Made by a program: the position numbers and the translations under genes. This document shows positions 1 through 8,482 of a DNA stretch of 9,537 nt, piece after piece; position 1 is the first letter of the stretch, and each line of letters begins with the position of its first letter. The notes below the pieces were generated by a model. The model did no database searches. It was not told the DNA's origin and was given only the letters and a program-made list of their open reading frames with translations. The stretch is from contig CANHBU010000042.1 in assembly GCA_947458345.1 (NCBI GenBank), positions 1-9,537 on the forward strand, written 5' to 3'. The stretch is from Comamonadaceae bacterium. GTDB taxonomy: Bacteria > Pseudomonadota > Gammaproteobacteria > Burkholderiales > Burkholderiaceae_C.

Positions 1-911
1 AGACGCCAGGCGTGCAGGGCCTGGCGCTGCAGGCCTGCCAGCGCCGGCCCACCGTAGAGCTCGTGGTCCAGGATCGGATGGCCCAGATGCATCAGGTGCA
101 AGCGGATCTGGTGTGTGCGGCCGGTGTGAAGCTGGCAATGGAAGAAACTGGCCTGCGGCACACTGGCAAGACAGCGCACATCGGTGCTGGCGCTTTTGCC
201 GCTTTGGTGCTGCAGGTCGACCACCGCCATGCGGGTGCGCTGGCGCGGATCGCGGCCGATGGCCTCATCGATGCGCAGCGTCTGGGCGCCCTGCCAGCGC
301 CGGTGCGCCAAGGCCAGGTACTGCCGTCGAACGCGGCGCTCGGCAATGGCCTGCACCAGGGCGTCCATCGCGGCGCGGCTCTTGGCCACCACCATCAGCC
401 CACTGGTGTCCTTGTCCAGGCGGTGAACGATGCCGGCACGCGGCAGCGTGCGGGCCTGCGCATGGTAGGCCAGCAGGCCATTGAGCAAGGTGCCCGACCA
501 ATTGCCGGGTGCCGGGTGCACCACCAGACCCGCGGGCTTGTCGATCACCAGCAAGTGCTCGTCCTCATGCACCACCGACAGGTCCATGGGCTCGGCGTGA
601 AAAGCCAGGCTCTGCGGCGTGGGCCGCAGCTCGACGCCCAGCAGGTCGCCGACCTTGACTTTGCTGGCACTGCGGGTTTGCACCCGCCCATTGCATTGCA
701 CCGCGCCAGCCTCGACGAGCTGCTGCAGGTAGCTGCGCGAGAATTCGGGCACGAGCACGGTCAGCGCCTGGTCCAGACGCTGACCGTGCTCGCCGACGCC
801 GACCGGCGCCTGGCGCCACTGCGCAGCCCCTTCAAGAGCCGCTTCCTCGTCGGCCCAGGGCGGCTCCAGCGCAGGGCTGGGTCCTATAATTTGTTCGCTC
901 TTGGCGCTCAT
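1..911 (-). CDS. rluD: 23S rRNA pseudouridine synthase RluD (3' end cut by window)
   Basis: This gene encodes a RluA/RluD-family pseudouridine synthase, expected to isomerise uridines in helix 69 of 23S rRNA in the cytoplasm. I translated 303 residues by hand from ATG at 911 and saw no stop before the window edge; family length suggests a few dozen C-terminal residues are missing. Residues about 40-95 form an S4 RNA-binding domain (GQRLDQAL at 43-50). The catalytic domain follows, with VIDKPAGLVVHP at 122-133, the family motif HRLDKDTSG at 163-171 (catalytic Asp166), and HTGRTHQIRLHL further on. MSAK at 911 is the only in-frame ATG available and has no clear Shine-Dalgarno sequence. The gene diverges from bamD with 27 bp between start codons. 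RluA or RluC are less likely, because the S4 domain and the position beside bamD fit RluD. Confidence 0.93.
   Translation of the reverse strand, partial: MSAKSEQIIGPSPALEPPWADEEAALEGAAQWRQAPVGVGEHGQRLDQALTVLVPEFSRSYLQQLVEAGAVQCNGRVQTRSASKVKVGDLLGVELRPTPQSLAFHAEPMDLSVVHEDEHLLVIDKPAGLVVHPAPGNWSGTLLNGLLAYHAQARTLPRAGIVHRLDKDTSGLMVVAKSRAAMDALVQAIAERRVRRQYLALAHRRWQGAQTLRIDEAIGRDPRQRTRMAVVDLQHQSGKSASTDVRCLASVPQASFFHCQLHTGRTHQIRLHLMHLGHPILDHELYGGPALAGLQRQALHAWR
752..792. repeat. Near-perfect 41-bp inverted repeat inside rluD
   Basis: Arms 752-766 and 778-792 are perfect 15-bp reverse complements (CGAGCACGGTCAGCG and CGCTGACCGTGCTCG). In rluD mRNA the 11-nt centre adds a U-G wobble and three more pairs. 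The whole 41 nt can therefore fold as a 19-bp stem with a GAC triloop. It lies about 120 nt into the coding region, over the start of the S4 domain. No T run follows on either strand, so it does not look like a terminator. Any function is unknown. Confidence 0.8.
885..890 (+). promoter_or_regulatory. Putative -10 box of the bamD promoter
   Basis: A perfect TATAAT lies 48 bp upstream of the bamD start codon, inside the antisense strand of the rluD N-terminal codons, in an otherwise GC-rich stretch. Transcription from it would give a leader of about 40 nt. No good -35 hexamer is visible at the expected distance (around 862-867 the sequence is GGCTCC) and there is no extended -10 TG, so the call rests on the -10 match and its position. 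Confidence 0.45.
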
Positions 912-938
912 TGCAAAGTCAACCGAAAGGTCATCCGC

Positions 939-1766
939 ATGGTGTTTGAAAGATTATCGACGGCGCGCCTGGGCCGCTGGGGCACAGCCGCTGTGGCCTT
1001 GGCGCTGTCAGGCTTGCTCGGCGGCTGCGCCACCGAACCCAAGGACCCTACGGCGGGCTGGAGCGTCAACAAAATCTACAGCGAGGCGCGCGACGAGGCG
1101 GCCAGCGGCACCTACGACAAGGCGGTGGGCCTGTTCGAAAAACTCGAAGGCCGCGCTGCCGGCACGCCGCTGGCCCAGCAGGCCCAACTGGAGAAAGCGC
1201 ACGCGCACTACCGCGCCGGCGAGTCGGTGCAGGCGGTGGCCACGCTCGATCGCTTCATTCGTCTGCACCCGGCCAGCCCAGCGCTCGATTACGCGCTCTA
1301 CCTCAAGGGCCTGGCCAACTTCAAGGACAACCTCGGCCTGTTTGGACGCCTTGCCCGCAAAGACCTGTCCGAGAGCGACCAAAAGGCGGCCAAGGAGTCG
1401 TTCGAAACGTTCAAGGAGTTGCTGGCGCGCTTTCCTGACTCCAAGTACGCGCCCGATACTCGCGCGCGCATGGGCTATATCGTCAACTCGCTGGCCCAAT
1501 CGGAAGTCAACGTGGCCCGCTACTACCTCTCGCGCGGCGCCCACGTGGCGGCGATCAACCGGGCGCAGACCGCCATCAACGAGTTTCGCGACGTGCCGGC
1601 GCTCGAAGAGGCCATGTTCATCCTCTACCGCTCCTACGATGCGCTGGGCATGAAGGACCTGCGCGACGACACCTTGCGCGTGCTGCGCCGCTCTTATCCG
1701 CAAAGCGCCTATCTGGGACAAGGCGGACCGGTCAGCCAGAAGAAGCCGTGGTGGCTGCTGTGGTGA
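939..1766 (+). CDS. bamD: Outer membrane protein assembly factor BamD (lipoprotein)
   Basis: The product is a 275-residue BamD/ComL lipoprotein, the essential partner of BamA in the complex that inserts beta-barrel proteins into the outer membrane. A lipoprotein signal peptide ends in the lipobox LGGC with Cys30 as the lipidated residue. After it come TPR-type helical repeats: a first repeat around YSEARDEAASGTYDKAVGLF, then ALYLKGLANF and later AAINRAQTAINEF, which are typical of the family; length is also typical. I chose ATG at 939 because the lipobox then sits at the right distance and GAAAGG at 925-930 is a usable ribosome binding site with 8-nt spacing. The frame stays open far upstream (to base 12), but that part is only the antisense of rluD. 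The final codons overlap the end of the convergent helicase gene by 35 bp. Confidence 0.95.
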   Translation: MVFERLSTARLGRWGTAAVALALSGLLGGCATEPKDPTAGWSVNKIYSEARDEAASGTYDKAVGLFEKLEGRAAGTPLAQQAQLEKAHAHYRAGESVQAVATLDRFIRLHPASPALDYALYLKGLANFKDNLGLFGRLARKDLSESDQKAAKESFETFKELLARFPDSKYAPDTRARMGYIVNSLAQSEVNVARYYLSRGAHVAAINRAQTAINEFRDVPALEEAMFILYRSYDALGMKDLRDDTLRVLRRSYPQSAYLGQGGPVSQKKPWWLLW

Positions 1767-3717
1767 GCCCTTCGAGCCATTGATCAAACTGCTGCGGGCT
1801 TTGGAGCCTGTGCATCGGTGGCAGGGCCTGCAGCAAACGCCTGCCGTAGCTCTTGTCGAGCAGGCGTGTATCGCACACCACCAGGGCGCCGCGGTCGCTT
1901 TCGCGCCGGATCAGCCGGCCTGCGCCCTGCTTGAGTGCAACGGCCGCCTCGGGCAAAAAGTATTGCGCAAAGGCGTTGCCGCCGCGGGCCTCAATTTGAC
2001 GCGACCGCGCCTGCGCCAAGGGGTCGCCCGGCGACGGAAACGGCAACTTGTCGATGACCACCAGCTGTAGCGCATCGCCGGCCACATCGATGCCTTCCCA
2101 AAACGAGGCCGAGCCCACCAGCACACAGCCGCGTCCGCGATCGCCCAGCCGAAAGCGCTCCATCAGTTCGCGCTTGGTGCCCTGGCCTTGAGCCAGCACC
2201 TCCAAAGCCGCCTCGGGCCCCAGCCGCTCCTGCAGCAACTGTGCAATGCGCTGCAGCGCCTTGATCGAGGTGGTCAGCACCAAGGTGCGTCCACCGAGCT
2301 TGAGGGCCCACTGCGCCACCCGTGCGGCCACCTCGTCGGCGTGCCTGGCATCGGCAGGCTCGGGCAGATCGGCCGGAACATACAAGCCCGCTTGCCGGGC
2401 GTAGTCAAAGGGGCTGCCGATGCGCAGCACCCGGGCCTGCTGCAAGCCGCAGGGCTGGGTGAACCACGACAGCTGATCGTCGTCGCCCAAAGTGGCCGAG
2501 GTGAAAACCCAAGCGCGCCCCTGCTGGCCCAACAGACGGCTGCCCACCTCCTGCGCGATATCGAGCGGCGACTCGACCAGTCTGGCCTGCTGGCCGACTT
2601 CGACCCAGCGCACCCGTTCGGGCTCGCCCGCGCCCGCAAAATGCGCCAGCTGCGCGCCGTACAGCAGCGCGCGCTCACGCAGCCGCACGAAATCGGGCGC
2701 CAATTCGCTGACCGTATCGAGCTGCTCGGCCGCAGCCTGGCAAGCCTGCTGTAAATCGGCCAAAGCGGCGGCCCACTGCTGCTCGTCCAGACCCTGCGGA
2801 GCCGCAGCCTGCCAGACCAGCCGTCCGCTGGGCGCCTTGCCGATGAGCAGCCTGAGCTCGCGCGCGGCATGCTCGAGGCGACCGGCAATCGCATGCCAAT
2901 CCACCAGCCCCCGGGCCAGCTGCAGCCCGGCAGCCAGCAGATCGCGCACCAGATCGAGCACCTGCGCCGTTCCCAGGTTCTTGCCCAAAAACTGCACGCC
3001 AGTCTCATTGAGCTGGTGGGCCTCATCGAAAACCACCACGCGCACCGTGGGCAGCAGCTCGGCTATGCCCGACTCGCGCACCGCCATGTCGGCAAAAAAC
3101 AGGTGGTGATTGACCACCACCACATCGGCGGCCATCGCCTGCTTGCGGGCGTGGACCACATGACAGGCCTTAAAGCTCGGGCAAGCCGAGCCCAGGCAAT
3201 TTTCGCGTGTGGAGGTGACCAGCGGCAGCACCGGCGATCGCTCATCGAGGCCGGGCAATTCGGCCAGATCACCGGTCTGAGTGCCCTGGGCCCAGGTTTC
3301 GATGCGCGCAAGCAGCTTGTGCGCCGCGCGACCGCCGTCCAAATAGCGGGCCTGCTGCAAGCGATGCAGGCACAGGTAACTGGCGCGTCCCTTGAGTAAA
3401 GCGCTGCTGGCCGGCAGGCCCAGTGCATCGATCAGCAGTGGCAGATCGCGGCCGTAAAGCTGGTCTTGCAAGGTCTTCGTGGCGGTCGACAGCAGCACGC
3501 GCTCGCCGCTGAGCAGGGCGGGCACCAAATAGGAAAAGGTCTTGCCCACACCGGTGCTGGCCTCGACCACCAGGGCCCCGCCCTCTTCGATGACACCGGC
3601 CACCGCCAGGGCCATGTCGAGCTGGCCCTGGCGCGGCCGGAAATGCTGGGCAGCGCGCGCCAGCGCGGACGCCGGATCGAAGGCCGCCCGCACTTGCTGC
3701 TGCAAATTCATGCTCAA
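1732..3717 (-). CDS. ATP-dependent DNA helicase, YoaA/DinG family (XPD-like, Fe-S)
   Basis: This is a 661-residue superfamily 2 helicase of the DinG/YoaA type, expected to unwind damaged or forked DNA 5'-3' in the cytoplasm. Visible motifs in order are Walker A ASTGVGKT (53-60), four cysteines placed to bind an Fe-S cluster (C116, C174, C179, C185), Walker B DEAH (231-234), TSATL (406-410), GSASFWEGIDVAG (535-547) and the arginine motif QGAGRLIRR (597-605). Size fits YoaA rather than a longer exonuclease-fused DinG. The start given is TTG at 3717: it overlaps the upstream stop as TTGA, and GAGG at 3725-3728 lies 7 nt before it. ATG at 3711, two codons later, is the alternative, but its distance from GAGG (13 nt) is poor. 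The 3' end overlaps bamD by 35 bp. Confidence 0.93.
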   Translation of the reverse strand: MSMNLQQQVRAAFDPASALARAAQHFRPRQGQLDMALAVAGVIEEGGALVVEASTGVGKTFSYLVPALLSGERVLLSTATKTLQDQLYGRDLPLLIDALGLPASSALLKGRASYLCLHRLQQARYLDGGRAAHKLLARIETWAQGTQTGDLAELPGLDERSPVLPLVTSTRENCLGSACPSFKACHVVHARKQAMAADVVVVNHHLFFADMAVRESGIAELLPTVRVVVFDEAHQLNETGVQFLGKNLGTAQVLDLVRDLLAAGLQLARGLVDWHAIAGRLEHAARELRLLIGKAPSGRLVWQAAAPQGLDEQQWAAALADLQQACQAAAEQLDTVSELAPDFVRLRERALLYGAQLAHFAGAGEPERVRWVEVGQQARLVESPLDIAQEVGSRLLGQQGRAWVFTSATLGDDDQLSWFTQPCGLQQARVLRIGSPFDYARQAGLYVPADLPEPADARHADEVAARVAQWALKLGGRTLVLTTSIKALQRIAQLLQERLGPEAALEVLAQGQGTKRELMERFRLGDRGRGCVLVGSASFWEGIDVAGDALQLVVIDKLPFPSPGDPLAQARSRQIEARGGNAFAQYFLPEAAVALKQGAGRLIRRESDRGALVVCDTRLLDKSYGRRLLQALPPMHRLQSPQQFDQWLEGLTTAATTASSG

Positions 3718-4433
3718 GGCGGCGCCTCGTCGCTGGCCGCTGCACGCTTCGTATATCGCTCTAGGCGAGCCGCCTGGGCCGCTTGCGCAGCCTGCGCCGA
3801 CTGTTCGCGCCGCTGAGCCCGGGCGCTGGCCTGCTCCTGCCGCTGCTCCTGCTTGAGCAGGCGCTCGCCCGCCTGAATCTGGCGCCTGTCTTTACGCTGC
3901 TCCTGTTGTTGCTCCTGTTGTTGATCCTGCTGCTGCACCGTTTGCTGCGCGGGCATCGGCTGCGCCGGCACGATCTGAGCCCGCTCGGCTGCTGCGCTGT
4001 GCTCAGCCGCGCCGACCTGGCGCTGCTCGCGCTCTTGAGGAGGCTCGCCGCGCTCCGGGGTCCGCTCCGGGGTGCGCTCCTGCGTGCGACTGTTGATCCG
4101 CTGGGCAAGCTCGCTGGCCCGCTGCTGACGGATACCGTGCTCCAGGCGGGTCTGCTGCCTCTCGATTTCGCTCATCGCCTGCCGATATTCAAGCTTGGCC
4201 TGGCGCAGGCAATCGTTGACCCAAAACAGGCGGCTGCAGCCCTGCTCACGCTCGGCCCAGCGCGCCTGCTGCACCGCGCGCGCCTGAGCCAGCCGTTCGC
4301 GCTCGCTGCGCTGCTGCTCAGGACTCGAGGCGGCCGCCACAAGGGCCACAGGGGCCCCACCCTGCGGTACGGACTGGCCCCAGGCCAAGCCCGAGAGCAG
4401 CCAAAGGCAGACGGCGGGCCACCGGCTCTTCAT
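3714..4433 (-). CDS. Hypothetical secreted Gln/Arg/Glu-rich coiled-coil protein
   Basis: This 239-residue protein has no function I recognise. The N-terminus looks like a Sec signal peptide (MKSRWPAVCLWLLSGLAWGQ, cleavage near residue 19-20), so a periplasmic location is likely. Residues about 38-120 are highly charged and probably helical. They contain two cysteines, C66 and C75, in a CSRLFWVNDCLRQA block that looks like the conserved core and could form a disulfide in the periplasm. Residues 119-226 are low-complexity: ERTPERTPER, then a run of QQQ-D/E repeats (167-179), then AQAAQAAQAA. Its ATG overlaps the zapE stop (ATGA) and its stop overlaps the helicase TTG (TTGA), so it is probably translated together with both. 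I am confident that it is a real gene, because the signal peptide and operon fit are good, but not about its role. Confidence 0.8.
   Translation of the reverse strand: MKSRWPAVCLWLLSGLAWGQSVPQGGAPVALVAAASSPEQQRSERERLAQARAVQQARWAEREQGCSRLFWVNDCLRQAKLEYRQAMSEIERQQTRLEHGIRQQRASELAQRINSRTQERTPERTPERGEPPQEREQRQVGAAEHSAAAERAQIVPAQPMPAQQTVQQQDQQQEQQQEQRKDRRQIQAGERLLKQEQRQEQASARAQRREQSAQAAQAAQAARLERYTKRAAASDEAPP
3725..3728 (-). promoter_or_regulatory. Ribosome binding site deciding the helicase start
   Basis: GAGG on the minus strand lies 7 nt before the TTG at 3717 and 13 nt before the ATG at 3711. Normal spacing favours the TTG start. The site is inside the last codons of the upstream hypothetical gene, which fits translational coupling. 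Confidence 0.45.
3900..3935. repeat. 12-bp tandem repeat (three units) coding for QQQ-E/D
   Basis: The plus-strand unit CTCCTGTTGTTG occurs twice (3900-3911, 3912-3923), followed by a diverged third copy ATCCTGCTGCTG (3924-3935). On the coding minus strand these encode the QQQD-QQQE-QQQE tract of the hypothetical secreted protein. The unit is a multiple of three, so copy-number change would keep the frame. Confidence 0.85.
4051..4080. repeat. 12-bp tandem repeat (2.5 units) coding for ERTP
   Basis: CGCTCCGGGGTC (4051-4062), CGCTCCGGGGTG (4063-4074) and a half unit CGCTCC (4075-4080) run in tandem. They encode ERTPERTPER in the hypothetical secreted protein. The near identity at DNA level suggests recent slippage duplication. 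Confidence 0.8.
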
Positions 4434-5527
4434 GTCAGACCCGTGTCGACCACCCGACGCTCGAGCGCCATGAACTGCGCCGACTGCATTTCGTGCAGCC
4501 GCGACGCAGTGCGCGGAAACTCATGGGCCAGCGGCCCTTCGGTGTAGAGGTCTTGCGGCTCGGTGGCCGCGGACATGATCAGCTTCACCCGGCGATCGTA
4601 GAGCACATCGACCAGCCAGGTAAAGCGCCGCGCCTGCGAAGCCATGTGCACCGGCATGTGCGGCACATTGGACAGCAGCACCGTGTGGAACTGGTTGGCA
4701 ATCTCCAGGTAATCGTTGTGCGAACGCGGCCCGCCGCACAGTTGTTGAAAATCGAACCAGACCACGCCGCCGGCACGCCGCAGGGCCTGGATCTTGCGGG
4801 CCTCGATCACCAGCACGGGGTCTTGGTCCTGCGCCTCGGCCAGCTGATCGAAGGCCTGCGCCATCGCCGCATCGGCCTGCGGGCCGAGCGGGCAGTGGTA
4901 GAGCTTGAGTTGCTCGAGCGTGCGGCGACGGTAATCCACACCGTTGTCGACGTTGACCACCTCCAGACGCGCCTTGAGCATCTCGATGGCCGGCAAGATC
5001 CGCTCGCGGTGCAGGCCGCCCGGATACAGGCCGTCGGGCTCGAAATTGGAGGTGGTGACAAAGCCCACGCCGTTGTCAAACAAAGCGGCCAGCAGGCGAT
5101 GCAGGATCATCGCATCGGTGATGTCGGCCACATGGAACTCATCGAAGCAGATGAGCTTGTAGCGCTGCGCCATCCGTTTGCCCAGTTCATCGAGCGGATT
5201 GACGGTGCCCTGCAACTCGCGCAGCTCGCGGTGCACCTCGCGCATGAACTCATGAAAATGCAGCCGCGTCTTGCGCTGGATCGGCACGACCTGATAGAAG
5301 CAGTCCATCAAAAAGCTCTTGCCGCGGCCGACCCCGCCATACAGGTAAACGCCCAAAGGAATCGGTGGATGGCTGATCAGCTTTTTGAAGGCATTGGAAC
5401 GTCTGGCCTTGTAGTGGGCCCACTGCTCGGCGCAGCGCTCGAGCGCTGCAACCGCACGCAGCTGCGCCGGGTCGCTCTGGTAACCCCGGGTGCTCAGTTC
5501 GGCTTCGTAGGCGGTGCGGACAGACAT
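4430..5527 (-). CDS. zapE: Cell division protein ZapE (AFG1-like ATPase)
   Basis: The 365-residue product belongs to the ZapE/AFG1 family of P-loop ATPases. In E. coli ZapE associates with the FtsZ ring and matters under stress or low oxygen; that role is known for the family and is inferred here. Visible are Walker A GGVGRGKS (64-71) after the LGVYLYG strand, HFHEFMREVH (90-99), Walker B LICFDEFHV (125-133) followed by ADITDAMIL, a sensor-like TTSN (158-161) and EPDGLYPGGLHRERILP, all hallmarks of the family at its usual length. The start is ATG at 5527; no strong Shine-Dalgarno is visible before it. The stop overlaps the ATG of the next gene (ATGA), so zapE probably heads a coupled unit with the secreted protein and the helicase. 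It lies 172 bp downstream of lpd. Confidence 0.94.
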   Translation of the reverse strand: MSVRTAYEAELSTRGYQSDPAQLRAVAALERCAEQWAHYKARRSNAFKKLISHPPIPLGVYLYGGVGRGKSFLMDCFYQVVPIQRKTRLHFHEFMREVHRELRELQGTVNPLDELGKRMAQRYKLICFDEFHVADITDAMILHRLLAALFDNGVGFVTTSNFEPDGLYPGGLHRERILPAIEMLKARLEVVNVDNGVDYRRRTLEQLKLYHCPLGPQADAAMAQAFDQLAEAQDQDPVLVIEARKIQALRRAGGVVWFDFQQLCGGPRSHNDYLEIANQFHTVLLSNVPHMPVHMASQARRFTWLVDVLYDRRVKLIMSAATEPQDLYTEGPLAHEFPRTASRLHEMQSAQFMALERRVVDTGLT

Positions 5528-5570
5528 AGGACAGATCGGACAAACAAGAAGGCAGAGGGCAGAAGCCAGA

Positions 5571-5600
5571 TGCGCGGCTGCGCGGCTGCGCGGCTGCGCA
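5571..5600. repeat. 8-bp tandem repeat in the zapE leader
   Basis: TGCGCGGC is repeated three times (5571-5594) followed by TGCGCA (5595-5600), giving 3.75 perfect copies. It lies 43-73 bp upstream of the zapE start codon, in the lpd-zapE gap. On the zapE strand the repeats contain TGCGC and GCGCA blocks that can pair with each other, so the leader may be structured. The rest of this 172-bp gap holds no gene and no convincing promoter that I can see. Confidence 0.85.
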
Positions 5601-5685
5601 CTTTACCCCCAAAGCCGGCAGTAGCTGGGCAACACAGGCTCGTGCGAGTCAGGCCGCTTGAAGCGCCCGGCCGTCCCGATCCGGC

Positions 5686-5698
5686 CCCGCACGGCGGG
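5686..5698 (-). terminator. Weak hairpin just after the lpd stop (doubtful terminator)
   Basis: On the minus strand CCCGC-CGT-GCGGG forms a 5-bp GC-rich hairpin starting 2 nt after the lpd stop codon. There is no T run, so it is not a proper intrinsic terminator. Read-through from lpd into zapE remains possible. Confidence 0.15.
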
Positions 5699-5699
5699 C

Positions 5700-7189
<1,490 letters not shown>

Positions 7190-8431
7190 TCAGATGTCAA
7201 ACAACAAGCGCGCCGGGTCTTCCAGCGCTTCTTTCATCGCCACCAGACCGAGTACCGCCTCGCGGCCGTCGATGATGCGGTGGTCGTAGCTCATGGCCAG
7301 ATAGTTCATCGGACGGATCACGATCTGCCCGTTTTCCACCACTGCACGGTCCTTGGTGGCGTGCACCCCCAAAATCGCCGACTGCGGGGGATTGATGATC
7401 GGCGTGCTGAGCATGGAGCCGAAGGTGCCGCCATTGGAGATCGAGAAGGTCCCGCCGGTCATCTCTTCGATGCCGAGCTTGCCGTCGCGCGCCTTCGCGC
7501 CGTATTCGGCGATCTTCTTTTCGATGTCAGCAAAGCTCATCTGATCGGCGTTGCGCAAAATGGGCACGACCAGGCCGCGCGGCGATCCGACCGCGATGCC
7601 GATGTCAAAGTAGCCGTGGTAGACGATGTCGTTGCCGTCGACCGAGGCGTTGAGGACAGGGTATTTCTTGAGCGCGTGTACCGCGGCCTTGACGAAAAAG
7701 CTCATGAAGCCAATCTTGACGCCATGCTCCTTTTCGAACTTCTCCTGGAAACGCTTGCGCATCTCCATCACTGGCGCCATGTTGACCTCGTTGAACGTCG
7801 TCAAGATGGCATTGGTGGCCTGAGACTGCAGCAGCCGCTCGGCGATGCGGGCGCGCAGACGCGTCATCGGCACGCGCTGCTCGGGGCGCTGGCCCAGATC
7901 GACGCTCGGGCCGGCAACCTGGGGCAAGGCCGCAGTCGGCGCGCCCGTGGGAATCGGTGAGGCCACCGGTGCGACCGACCGGGCCGCCACCGCAGCGAGC
8001 ACGTCGCCCTTGGTGACGCGGCCGTCGCGGCCCGAACCGGCCACCGATCCGGCTGACAGTTGGCCGTCGGCCATCAGCTTGGCGGCAGCTGGCATGGCCA
8101 CGCCGGCCATCGAATTGGACGCAGGCGCTGCTGCAGCGGCCGGGGCTGGTGCAGCGGCGGCCGGAGCTGGCGCGGCAGCGCCAGCAACGGCTGCGGTGTC
8201 GATGCGGGCGATCGCCTGGTGCGCCACCACCGTTGCGCCGTCGCCGGCCAGCAACTCGACCAGCACGCCAGCGGCCGGCGCAGGCACTTCCATCACCACC
8301 TTGTCGGTTTCGATGTCGATCAGGATCTCGTCGGCGGCCACGGCCTGCCCGGCCTTCTTTTTCCACTGCAGCAGCGTGGCCTCGGCCACGGATTCAGACA
8401 GCTGCGGAACCTTTACTTCTACGATTGCCAT
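7190..8431 (-). CDS. sucB: 2-oxoglutarate dehydrogenase E2, dihydrolipoyllysine succinyltransferase
   Basis: The 413-residue E2 forms the core of the 2-oxoglutarate dehydrogenase complex and transfers the succinyl group from its lipoyl arm to CoA. Domains in order: one lipoyl domain (1-78) with the modified lysine K44 in [10 protein letters not shown]; an Ala/Pro swinging linker (about 81-107); a peripheral subunit-binding domain (about 112-148, [12 protein letters not shown] to [11 protein letters not shown]); a second linker; and the catalytic domain (about 185-413) ending with the active-site DHRIIDG (His384, Asp388). A single lipoyl domain and [15 protein letters not shown] identify the succinyl- rather than the acetyltransferase. 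Start ATG 8431 gives the standard [15 protein letters not shown]-terminus, with a weak GAGA-type ribosome site. It lies 51 bp after sucA and 63 bp before lpd. This gene is also named odhB. Confidence 0.96.
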   Translation of the reverse strand: MAIVEVKVPQLSESVAEATLLQWKKKAGQAVAADEILIDIETDKVVMEVPAPAAGVLVELLAGDGATVVAHQAIARIDTAAVAGAAAPAPAAAAPAPAAAAAPASNSMAGVAMPAAAKLMADGQLSAGSVAGSGRDGRVTKGDVLAAVAARSVAPVASPIPTGAPTAALPQVAGPSVDLGQRPEQRVPMTRLRARIAERLLQSQATNAILTTFNEVNMAPVMEMRKRFQEKFEKEHGVKIGFMSFFVKAAVHALKKYPVLNASVDGNDIVYHGYFDIGIAVGSPRGLVVPILRNADQMSFADIEKKIAEYGAKARDGKLGIEEMTGGTFSISNGGTFGSMLSTPIINPPQSAILGVHATKDRAVVENGQIVIRPMNYLAMSYDHRIIDGREAVLGLVAMKEALEDPARLLFDI

Positions 8432-8482
8432 GAATAAATCTCGTCGGTTGTTGAACGCGGTTTTTCGGGGGGCCGTGCAGCG

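Noticed and set aside
23..45. 7-bp inverted repeat GGCGCTG/CAGCGCC in rluD
   Set aside because: Short and GC-rich; the bases code for conserved RluD residues and such repeats are common in this composition.
12..938. N-terminal extension of the bamD reading frame
   Set aside because: The stretch is antisense to rluD, and the BamD signal peptide and lipobox place the true start at 939.
953..958. GATAAT on the minus strand as an rluD -10 box
   Set aside because: The position is reasonable for rluD but there is no -35 match at a proper distance, so the evidence is too thin for a feature.
3783..4547. Leucine-rich plus-strand frame resembling a membrane protein
   Set aside because: The leucine runs are the antisense of the CAG/GAG-rich Gln/Glu codons of the secreted protein; the minus-strand gene has a signal peptide and operon overlaps.
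5571..5600. Possible CRISPR or integration repeat
   Set aside because: The units are contiguous 8-mers without spacers, so this is a simple tandem repeat.
8101..8200. Repetitive GC-rich stretch in sucB
   Set aside because: It encodes the normal Ala/Pro-rich swinging linker of an E2 protein.
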